From: Nitrospira sp.
Lineage (GTDB): Bacteria; Nitrospirota; Nitrospiria; Nitrospirales; Nitrospiraceae
DNA length: 5,509 nucleotides
Reading direction: 5' to 3'
Assembly (NCBI GenBank): GCA_024998705.1
Contig: JACOEF010000051.1
Location: forward strand, 1-5,509
Under the pieces are notes generated by a model that searched no databases, had not been told where the DNA came from, and worked only from the letters and a program-made list of their open reading frames with translations. Positions 1-5,509 of the stretch are shown here, piece after piece. Made by a program: the position numbers and the translations under genes. Position 1 is the first letter of the stretch; each line of letters starts with the position of its first letter.

Positions 1-1
1 G

Positions 2-481
2 GTGAAGGTTGCGAAGGGCAAGCGACTTCGGACGCTCGTTCTTTCCACTACCCTGACGGGGGAGGCGCGTGAGATCGCCAAGTTGTTCGGCGCGATGGCT
101 CGGGAGATTGCGGCTCATGGTCGCCCTCTGCCTCGTCCCTGCTGTGTGATTGCCGGGGGAGAACCCACGGTGACGATCCGAGGTCAGGGGCAGGGGGGGC
201 GGGCGCAGGAGTTCGCCTTGGCGGCGGCATTGGAGGTTGCCGGGCTCTCTGACGTGTGGGTGGCTGGCTTTGCTACTGACGGTACGGACGGGCCGACGTC
301 CGTCGCGGGTGCGATCGCCGATGGCGAAACCGTCGCCCGGGCCCGGCGTGCCAAGCTTGATCCATTCCGCGCGCTTCAGGACAACGATGCCTATCCGTTC
401 TTCAAGAAGTTGCGTGGCCACATTGTGACTGGTCCGACCGGCACCAATGTGAACGATCTTTACCTCCTCCTCGCACTCTAG
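2..481 (+). CDS. Glycerate 2-kinase (MOFRL family), C-terminal part; gene begins before the window
   Basis: This is the 3' end of a glycerate 2-kinase of the GckA/TtuD/GLYCTK type. The family phosphorylates D-glycerate with ATP to 2-phosphoglycerate, a cytoplasmic step leading into lower glycolysis and PEP. The visible 159 residues contain most of the C-terminal MOFRL domain. Recognisable landmarks are IAGGEPTVTIRG (about 50-61), the glycine-rich GGRAQEFALAAAL (about 65-77), ATDGTDGPTSVAGA (about 91-104), the ND-Y-FF stretch (about 128-134) and the closing GPTGTNVNDLYLLL (about 144-157). Full-length members are usually about 420-450 residues, so roughly 270 residues, including the N-terminal kinase domain, lie upstream. 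The GTG at position 2 is therefore almost certainly an internal valine codon and not the start. The gene ends with TAG at 479-481, 15 bases before the next gene. The family call is firm; the precise cellular role (photorespiratory-type glycerate recycling, tartronate or serine metabolism) cannot be told from this fragment. Confidence 0.93.
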   Translation: MKVAKGKRLRTLVLSTTLTGEAREIAKLFGAMAREIAAHGRPLPRPCCVIAGGEPTVTIRGQGQGGRAQEFALAAALEVAGLSDVWVAGFATDGTDGPTSVAGAIADGETVARARRAKLDPFRALQDNDAYPFFKKLRGHIVTGPTGTNVNDLYLLLAL

Positions 482-496
482 CTAGTATCCTCGCCT

Positions 497-3127
497 ATGG
501 CTGAACCGTTCATCCTCTCGCTGCGCGAGAGCCGTCATTCCTCTCTGGTTGGTGGCAAGGCCGTGGGATTGTCCAAATTACTCGATGCAGGCGTTGCCGT
601 GCCTGACGGGTTATGCGTGACGACTGCCCTGTACCACCACTGCCTGGACCAGGCTAGGGTCGATGCGGCCTCGCTCTGGACCAAGTTGCGTCTGCTCTCC
701 GAGGAGCAACGCGCGCAGGAGCAGGCGCGGATTCAAGAACTCATAGCGCAACAGCCCTGGGCGCCAGGGTTCCAGGCCGAGCTGGAGATGCGGCTCTCGA
801 CGCTGGTCGGCGATGCCACGACACTTTGGGCTGTTCGGTCATCCGCCACCAATGAAGATGCTGCAGGCATGAGTGCCGCAGGTTTGTATTGCACAACTCT
901 GGGTGTGCCTCTGGACGCGGTGTTGCGATCCATCCGCGACTGTTGGATCTCCGTATGGGATGAACGGGTGTGTCGGTACCTGTTCCGCTCCGGTGCCGAT
1001 TCAGCGTACCCTGCCATGGCTGTCGTGATCCAGCCGATGCTGCACGCTCAGGTGGCAGGCGTCGCCTATTCGATCCATCCCGTAACGGGGCGGACGTCTC
1101 AGGTGTCGATCAATGCCGTGCCCGGCCTCGCCTGGTCCCTCGTCAGTGGAGAGGTGACGCCGGATCAGTACGTCGTGGAGGTGCGCGATGAAGATCATCG
1201 GCCGTTCCGTGTGCGACGACGTGTCCTCGCTCGCAAAGAAAAAAAGCTGATGATCACTTCGGTGGGAATGCGGGCGGAATCGATTCCCGATTCTGAGCAA
1301 TCGTATTCATCCCTGTCCGACGAGCAACTGTTCGAGCTCGCACGACTCTCGAAGCACATTGAGGCTGCGTTTCGGTATCCGGTCGATCTCGAATGGGTGT
1401 GGGATGTCGAGCGGCTCTGGGTCGTGCAGGCCCGCCCGATTACCGGGGTCCATCCCTCGTCGGCCCTGACCAACGACGAATGCGAATGGACGAGGGCCAA
1501 TTTTAAGGAAACCTTGCCGGAACTATCCAGTCCGTTAGGCCTCTCGTTCGTAGAGCGATTCATGGACGCCCACATCGTCACTCCCTATCGGCGACTCGGC
1601 TGCAGCATCCCTGAAGGCCTCTCGTCGGTTCGTGTGTTACATGGGCGACCGTATCTCAATGTCACGCTATTTTATACGTTGGTGAGGCAGCTGCATGGAA
1701 ACCCGGCGTTTTTAACCGAGCAGATGGGCGGGGAGTCTGTGAGGTTCACCCCGTCGGTGCCTCCTCTCGGGGCGTTTGCACTGGTCCGCGCCGGGATCGG
1801 TATGATGCGGGAATGGCGTAAGGTCACGAGGCAGGGTCCGAAAAACTTTTCGGCCATGAAATCAATGGCGGAGCGCTATCATTACGATCGTATCCCGCAC
1901 CTGTCTGCGCAGGAGTTGGGTATGACGCTCGACAGCCTGGGGACGTGGCTCGATGACCACGAAGTGACCTTCGCGATTGCGGGGGGGGTCGCGCAGGGGC
2001 TTCAGGCGATGGGCACGTTTCTTCCCGGCTGGCTGGGTTCAGATTGGCGAGAGCTCCTCAATGGTTCTTTGCAAGGACAGGGGACCGTGATCAGCGCCTC
2101 TCATATTGTCCGGCTGGCGGAGCTTGTCGAGGTTGCTCAGAGGGAAGACGTGGTGCAGCGGTGGTTCTTGGCGGAAGGCTGGGTGGCGAGTGGATTTCAG
2201 GATGCTCTCAAAGGCACCGAGTTTCTGCGCCGATTTGAGCAGTATCTGACTGAGTACGGGCATCGGGCAGTCGGAGAATCCGACATCATGTCCCCACGAA
2301 TTGCAGATCAGCCCGATGCGGTGCTGGCCGTGCTGCAGGCACAGGTGCGTACCGGTGTGGCGGTGGGTCCACAGGAAATTTTTTCTCGCCAAGCCCGGCG
2401 ACGAGAGGAAGCCCTTACAGAGATTGCCCGGCGATTCGGCTGGCGGCGCCACCGGTGGCTCATCTTCCGTGGATGGCATCGAAGACTTAGCCGGTTCTGT
2501 GCCTTACGGGAAGAGAATCGACACCACTTGATGTATTACTCCGCCGCGGCCCGCCATTTGCTGCTCCGATTCGGTGAACGAATGGTCGAACGTGGCGTTT
2601 TCGCCGCGCGGGACGATGTGTTCTTCCTTACGCTGGATGAACGAAGCGCCTTGGCCGACGGCGCGAGTCGTGATTGGAAGCATCTTGTGCGCGAACGGCG
2701 CGAGGAACGCCAGCGCCACGAGACGATCGCGGTTCCCGACACCATTCGGGATTGGGAGGCGGTTGCCGCGTCTGGATGCCAATCAAGTGCCCAGGGTGGA
2801 GAAGCGGTCTTGCTCGGCATTCCCATCAGTACCGGGGTTGCCAAGGGACCCGTTCGTCTTGTTCGGTCGACGATGGATTGGCCTCGGGTGCAGGCGGGAG
2901 ACATTCTCGTTGTTACGGTGATCGATCCCGGCATGGCTCCGCTGTTCGGAGTGGCGGCGGGTTTGATTGCCGAAATGGGCGGCACGCTCTCGCATGGTGC
3001 GATCATTGCGCGAGAGTACGGCCTTCCGGCCCTGGTCAATGTGCCCTACGCCACTAGTCTGTTGCGCGAAAATGAGCAGGTTGAAATCACGAGTTCCACA
3101 GGCCTCGTCAGTCGCTTGGTCCCTTGA
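497..3127 (+). CDS. PEP-utiliser family phosphotransferase with rifampicin phosphotransferase-like (ATP-grasp / middle / His) architecture
   Basis: This 876-residue enzyme has three regions. Residues 1 to about 316 are a PPDK/PEP synthase N-terminal ATP-grasp domain. It shows the GGK nucleotide loop (K21), the VRSSATNED motif (R114) and the metal/ATP-site pair E299 and Q311-A-R313. Residues from about 330 to 770 are a helical middle domain with landmarks W331/N335/E338, YGHRAVGESDI (587-597) and DDVFFLT (706-712), all resembling rifampicin phosphotransferases (RPH). Residues about 785-876 are the swivelling phosphohistidine domain, with GGTLSHGAIIAREYGLPA and the probable phospho-acceptor H833. 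The family hydrolyses ATP to AMP and Pi, carries the beta-phosphate on the histidine and passes it to an acceptor bound by the middle domain. The C-terminal PEP/pyruvate TIM barrel of PEP synthase and PPDK is absent, so a ppsA label would mislead. RPH proteins have about the same length (around 870). The acceptor is unknown, and rifampicin should not be assumed. ATG 497 is the first possible start after an in-frame TAG at 479 and keeps the GGK motif, but no clear Shine-Dalgarno precedes it. Confidence 0.88.
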   Translation: MAEPFILSLRESRHSSLVGGKAVGLSKLLDAGVAVPDGLCVTTALYHHCLDQARVDAASLWTKLRLLSEEQRAQEQARIQELIAQQPWAPGFQAELEMRLSTLVGDATTLWAVRSSATNEDAAGMSAAGLYCTTLGVPLDAVLRSIRDCWISVWDERVCRYLFRSGADSAYPAMAVVIQPMLHAQVAGVAYSIHPVTGRTSQVSINAVPGLAWSLVSGEVTPDQYVVEVRDEDHRPFRVRRRVLARKEKKLMITSVGMRAESIPDSEQSYSSLSDEQLFELARLSKHIEAAFRYPVDLEWVWDVERLWVVQARPITGVHPSSALTNDECEWTRANFKETLPELSSPLGLSFVERFMDAHIVTPYRRLGCSIPEGLSSVRVLHGRPYLNVTLFYTLVRQLHGNPAFLTEQMGGESVRFTPSVPPLGAFALVRAGIGMMREWRKVTRQGPKNFSAMKSMAERYHYDRIPHLSAQELGMTLDSLGTWLDDHEVTFAIAGGVAQGLQAMGTFLPGWLGSDWRELLNGSLQGQGTVISASHIVRLAELVEVAQREDVVQRWFLAEGWVASGFQDALKGTEFLRRFEQYLTEYGHRAVGESDIMSPRIADQPDAVLAVLQAQVRTGVAVGPQEIFSRQARRREEALTEIARRFGWRRHRWLIFRGWHRRLSRFCALREENRHHLMYYSAAARHLLLRFGERMVERGVFAARDDVFFLTLDERSALADGASRDWKHLVRERREERQRHETIAVPDTIRDWEAVAASGCQSSAQGGEAVLLGIPISTGVAKGPVRLVRSTMDWPRVQAGDILVVTVIDPGMAPLFGVAAGLIAEMGGTLSHGAIIAREYGLPALVNVPYATSLLRENEQVEITSSTGLVSRLVP

Positions 3128-3152
3128 CGTTCATTTGAGTTTCTCGTACGAT
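3124..3152 (+). promoter_or_regulatory. Candidate sigma70-type promoter for the rmuC operon
   Basis: TTGACG at 3124-3129 matches the -35 consensus at five of six positions. It is followed, after exactly 17 bases, by TACGAT at 3147-3152, which matches the -10 consensus at four of six, including the key first, second and last bases. Transcription would start near 3159, leaving a leader of about 64 bases before the ATG at 3223. The -35 box overlaps the TGA stop of the preceding gene. It lies in the only sizeable gap of the window, where a new transcription unit would be expected to begin. This is a consensus match read by eye, so chance cannot be excluded. Confidence 0.45.
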
Positions 3153-3211
3153 TCTCTCCATTTACTTACAGCCAACAGGTGAACAAATCTCCACTCAGTC
3201 GGTGCATTCGT

Positions 3212-3218
3212 AGGGGAG
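3212..3218 (+). promoter_or_regulatory. Shine-Dalgarno sequence of rmuC
   Basis: AGGGGAG lies four bases upstream of the ATG at 3223 and contains the GGAG core, with slightly short spacing. It is the clearest ribosome binding site in the window and supports ATG 3223 as the rmuC start. Confidence 0.7.
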
Positions 3219-3222
3219 CGTC

Positions 3223-4638
3223 ATGATCGACCCCGGTTCCCCAGCGTTCTTGATCGGCACGGCCGTTGGCGTCATCGTGGGTGTGCTGGTAGCTGGGTGG
3301 TGGATCACCGTCCGTGTTCAAGCGGGCCTCCATGCTCGCTTGCTCGACAGTGGAGAACGGGCGCAGCGGGCTGAGGCGTTGGCTGCCGCGCTGCAACTGC
3401 GCGTAGATGATCAGCAGACCGAGATGGCGCAGTTGCGGGATGCGCTTACGGAGTCTCAGCAGGGTCGGACCAAGGCCGAAACACGGATGGAAGAGGTTGC
3501 CCGCAGCCTGGATGATCAGAAGGTACTGTTAGTCCAGGCGAGGCAGGACTTACACGAATCGTTCGAGGCCCTGTCCGGTCAGGCGCTGAAGCACAATAAT
3601 GAGGCGTTCTTGGATCTCGCACGTACCTCATTTGCGGCCTTGCAGGCAGAGGCGAAAGGCGAATTGTCACAGCGGCAACAAGCCATCGGCGAATTGGTCA
3701 AGCCGCTGGAGGAGTCACTGCAGCGATATCAAGCGCAGTTGCAACAGGCTGAACAGCTTCGGCAGCGCGAATACGGAGGGCTCGATCAGCAGCTGAAATT
3801 CATGGCCGAATCGCACCAACGGCTCCAGCAGGAAACCGGTAATTTGGTGAAGGCCCTGAGGGCCCCATCCGTGCGGGGGCGATGGGGTGAGATGACCTTG
3901 CGTCGCGTGGCGGAACTTGCGGGCATGGTCGCCCATTGCGATTTTGTGGAGCAGGATACGGTCGGGTCGTTAGAGGGGCTCATCCGTCCGGACATGGTGG
4001 TGTATCTTCCCGGTGGTCGACAGATCGTGGTGGATGCCAAGACCGTGCTGGCGGCGTACCTTGATGCCTATGAGGCGCAGGATGAACAGCAGCGACAGGG
4101 ACATTTGCTTCGCCACGCCGGCCAGGTACGGACCAGGATGGATGCGCTCAGCCTCAAAGCCTATTGGACGCAGTTCGGGCAGACGCCGGAATTCGTCGTA
4201 CTCTTTTTGCCCGGCGAGCAGTTCCTCGGTGCAGCATTGGAGCAGGATCCCACGCTGATTGAGGATGGATTTGCACAGGGCGTCGTACTTGCGACGCCGA
4301 CGACACTCATGGCGCTCTTGCGGGCGGTGGCATATGGTTGGAAGCAGGAACAATTGACCGAGCATGCCGAGCAGGCGGGGCGACTGGGGAAGGAACTGTA
4401 TGAGCGGATGGCCGTGCTCGCCGATCACCTGAATGATATCGGGCAGGCCTTGGGGAAAAGTGTGGGTGCCTACAATAGGGCGGTCGGATCTTTGGAGTCG
4501 CGGGTGCTGCCGGCCGCGAGGAAATTCAAAGACCTCGGGATATCATCGGATAAAGACATTGCGTTGCTGGAGGCCTCCAGCGTCGAACCACGATCGGGGC
4601 TGACGTTTGCGGCGGAAGACATAGGGACGTTAGGATGA
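3223..4638 (+). CDS. rmuC: RmuC family DNA recombination protein
   Basis: RmuC proteins are linked to limiting DNA rearrangements such as inversions at short inverted repeats, and are predicted PD-(D/E)xK-type nucleases; the biochemical activity is not well defined. This 471-residue copy is close to normal family length and looks intact. Residues about 8-30 form one hydrophobic segment with a glycine zipper (G12, G16, G20), followed by R31 and R39, which suggests an N-terminal anchor with the rest in the cytoplasm. Residues about 33-210 are Gln/Glu/Ala-rich heptad-like sequence, probably a long coiled coil. The conserved core follows, with RGRWGE at 218-223, [11 protein letters not shown] from R255, and VDAK ending at K273. 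D257, D271 and K273 are the likely nuclease-like residues. [12 protein letters not shown] and [15 protein letters not shown] (359-373) complete the family signature. The start has a good Shine-Dalgarno at 3212-3218. The TGA stop overlaps the next gene's ATG, so the downstream gene is probably translationally coupled. Confidence 0.95.
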   Translation: MIDPGSPAFLIGTAVGVIVGVLVAGWWITVRVQAGLHARLLDSGERAQRAEALAAALQLRVDDQQTEMAQLRDALTESQQGRTKAETRMEEVARSLDDQKVLLVQARQDLHESFEALSGQALKHNNEAFLDLARTSFAALQAEAKGELSQRQQAIGELVKPLEESLQRYQAQLQQAEQLRQREYGGLDQQLKFMAESHQRLQQETGNLVKALRAPSVRGRWGEMTLRRVAELAGMVAHCDFVEQDTVGSLEGLIRPDMVVYLPGGRQIVVDAKTVLAAYLDAYEAQDEQQRQGHLLRHAGQVRTRMDALSLKAYWTQFGQTPEFVVLFLPGEQFLGAALEQDPTLIEDGFAQGVVLATPTTLMALLRAVAYGWKQEQLTEHAEQAGRLGKELYERMAVLADHLNDIGQALGKSVGAYNRAVGSLESRVLPAARKFKDLGISSDKDIALLEASSVEPRSGLTFAAEDIGTLG

Positions 4639-5063
4639 TGGATCCACAGGCGATGGTGGAAGAGTTTCACCGCAAGTTTGAGATTGCCATCAGTGACCGG
4701 CCGTCCATTCCAGAAGACGCGACCCGACAGCTTCGGGTACGGCTCATTCAGGAAGAGTTTGAAGAACTGCAGGAGGCCATGGCTGCCCAGGATCTTCCGG
4801 GGGTGGCGAAGGAGTTAGCCGATCTGTTGTACGTTGTGTATGGCACCGCCGTGTCGTATGGCATGGATATGGATCCGGTCTTTCGGGAGGTCCATCGCTC
4901 GAACTTGAGCAAAGTCGGGGGCTACAAGCGGGCGGATGGCAAATGGGTGAAACCGCCGACGTATTCTCCGGCCCAGGTCGCACCGTTATTGGCTGCCCAG
5001 TCGTCTGGGAATTCGCTGGTCCGGTCGCAGGTAGACGTGAAGATGCAGGAACCAGAGCTGTAG
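4635..5063 (+). CDS. MazG/PRA-PH-like all-alpha nucleotide pyrophosphohydrolase
   Basis: This 142-residue cytoplasmic protein belongs to the all-alpha NTP pyrophosphohydrolase superfamily (MazG, phosphoribosyl-ATP pyrophosphohydrolase-like). Members cleave nucleoside triphosphates, or related compounds, to the monophosphate and pyrophosphate, often removing non-canonical nucleotides. The Mg-binding signature is complete: E40-E41-x-x-E44 on one helix ([14 protein letters not shown]) and E60-x-x-D63 on the next ([12 protein letters not shown]). The region [19 protein letters not shown] (86-104), followed by a P-P-x-Y segment, resembles the C-terminal part of the PRA-PH-like subfamily found in many bacteria and phages. 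The last 25 or so residues look variable. No other histidine biosynthesis gene is nearby and the sequence is not a typical HisE, so a his role is unlikely. The ATG at 4635 overlaps the rmuC TGA (ATGA, 4 bases); a second ATG at 4638 is an alternative start one codon later. AGGGA at 4623-4627 is a weak ribosome binding site. The true substrate cannot be read from the sequence. Confidence 0.85.
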   Translation: MMDPQAMVEEFHRKFEIAISDRPSIPEDATRQLRVRLIQEEFEELQEAMAAQDLPGVAKELADLLYVVYGTAVSYGMDMDPVFREVHRSNLSKVGGYKRADGKWVKPPTYSPAQVAPLLAAQSSGNSLVRSQVDVKMQEPEL

Positions 5064-5064
5064 G

Positions 5065-5509
5065 ATGAAGGAACTGTATTGTCCGGCGTGCGGCACGCCG
5101 TGTGTCAGAGTGACGTCCGGGACGAATCTCATGGAGAAGACGCTGAACCGGCTGTCTATCTTCCATGTTCGTTGCCAGCTGTGCACCACTCGTTTTCAGG
5201 CTCGGCGACCAGGGAACCGGCAGACCTCGCAGGAATTCGATCGTCGTGAGTACCGACGGCTGCAGGTGAACTTTGCGGCATCGCTGATGCTCGACCAGCC
5301 GGAGGCCGGCGGGGTGGTTACCGATATTTCCATGGGTGGCTGTACCTTGCAAGTTGCCAGCGCCCTTCCGCGGGGCACGTTCGTGAAGTTGGTCGTTCAT
5401 GCTCCTGCGGGCCTGCCCGATATCAAAGTCGATGCCGCGATGATTTGTTCCATCCATCCGCAGTCGATCGGGGTGAAGTTCTTGGAGTTTGCCCTCGATC
5501 ACAAGCAAC
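5065..5509 (+). CDS. PilZ-domain protein with N-terminal zinc-ribbon-like motif; 3' end beyond the window
   Basis: An open frame runs from ATG 5065 to the window end, giving 148 residues with no stop. Residues 1 to about 45 carry C6-P-A-C9 and C37-Q-L-C40 (plus C13), the spacing of a small zinc ribbon. Residues about 57-143 form a PilZ domain, the common cyclic-di-GMP receptor. The arginine motif RREYRR (60-65; RxxxR as R60/R64 or R61/R65) is followed 22 residues later by D87-I-S89-M-G-G92, an exact (D/N)xSxxG motif, so ligand binding is probably retained. Later strands (TLQVAS, FVKLVVHAP, IKVDAAMICSIHP, SIGVKFLEF) fit the PilZ beta barrel. The protein lacks a signal peptide or membrane segment and is probably a cytoplasmic effector. 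It begins one base after the pyrophosphohydrolase stop, with no strong Shine-Dalgarno, so translation is probably coupled within the rmuC operon. The barrel is nearly complete at the window end, so the missing part may be short, though a further domain is possible. The output target is unknown. Confidence 0.85.
   Translation, partial: MKELYCPACGTPCVRVTSGTNLMEKTLNRLSIFHVRCQLCTTRFQARRPGNRQTSQEFDRREYRRLQVNFAASLMLDQPEAGGVVTDISMGGCTLQVASALPRGTFVKLVVHAPAGLPDIKVDAAMICSIHPQSIGVKFLEFALDHKQ

Noticed and set aside
2..4. GTG at the window edge as a true start codon
   Set aside because: The protein already resembles the interior of glycerate 2-kinases from its first residues, and the family is far longer, so the gene is cut by the window edge.
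2536..3039. Antisense open frame of 167 residues opposite the phosphohistidine domain
   Set aside because: It is low-complexity Ser/Arg/Ala-rich sequence without motifs, and the + strand here encodes conserved catalytic sequence around H833.
497..3127. Annotation as PEP synthase (ppsA) or pyruvate phosphate dikinase
   Set aside because: The phosphohistidine domain sits at the extreme C-terminus and no TIM-barrel PEP/pyruvate domain follows. In ppsA and ppdK the His domain is central.
3129..3197. Possible stem-loops in the intergenic gap (GTTCA/TGAAC at 3129 and 3180; TGAGT/ACTCA at 3136 and 3193)
   Set aside because: The pairs are only five bases long, widely separated and not nested, with no T-run, so they are not a credible terminator or riboswitch.
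4635..5063. HisE (phosphoribosyl-ATP pyrophosphatase of histidine synthesis)
   Set aside because: It shares the fold and metal signature, but the C-terminal region differs from HisE as I know it and there are no his genes nearby. The substrate is left open.
4744..5508. Long antisense open frame of 254 residues opposite the pyrophosphohydrolase and PilZ genes
   Set aside because: Its translation is rich in Pro, Arg, Ser and Thr with no recognisable domain, and it lies opposite two genes with clear family motifs. Long antisense frames are expected in GC-rich DNA.

Overview
The window is a GC-rich (about 60% by eye), densely packed bacterial segment with every supported gene on the + strand. 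Five protein genes are visible: two run off the window edges and three are complete. I see no tRNA, rRNA, CRISPR array, insertion sequence or long repeat. The gene set and codon use suit an environmental Gram-negative-type bacterium. A Nitrospira-like (Nitrospirota) source is my best guess, from recalled resemblance only; no marker in the window proves it.

Left part (1-3127). The 3' end of a glycerate 2-kinase gene (MOFRL family) is followed 15 bases later by a large PEP-utiliser-type phosphotransferase of 876 residues. Its domain order is N-terminal ATP-grasp, long helical middle domain, C-terminal phosphohistidine domain. This is the layout of rifampicin phosphotransferase-like proteins, not of classical PEP synthase or pyruvate phosphate dikinase, which carry a C-terminal PEP/pyruvate TIM barrel. 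Glycerate 2-kinase feeds 2-phosphoglycerate towards PEP, so a metabolic link between the two genes is tempting but unproven.

Gap (3128-3222). This 95-base stretch is the only sizeable intergenic region. It holds a plausible sigma70-type promoter starting at the end of the upstream gene, and a good Shine-Dalgarno sequence for the next gene. I see no convincing terminator.

Right part (3223-5509). A tight three-gene run probably forms one transcription unit. It contains rmuC (membrane-anchored coiled-coil protein with a PD-(D/E)xK-like nuclease core), a MazG/PRA-PH-like all-alpha NTP pyrophosphohydrolase overlapping rmuC by 4 bases, and, one base later, a PilZ-domain protein with an N-terminal CxxC...CxxC zinc-ribbon-like module, cut by the window end. 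The first two fit genome maintenance (DNA processing and nucleotide-pool cleaning). The third adds a probable cyclic-di-GMP receptor of unknown output.

The window looks mostly like ordinary chromosomal core or soft-core sequence. The points most worth a second look are the unknown substrate of the RPH-like enzyme and the zinc-ribbon-PilZ protein coupled to rmuC and the pyrophosphohydrolase.
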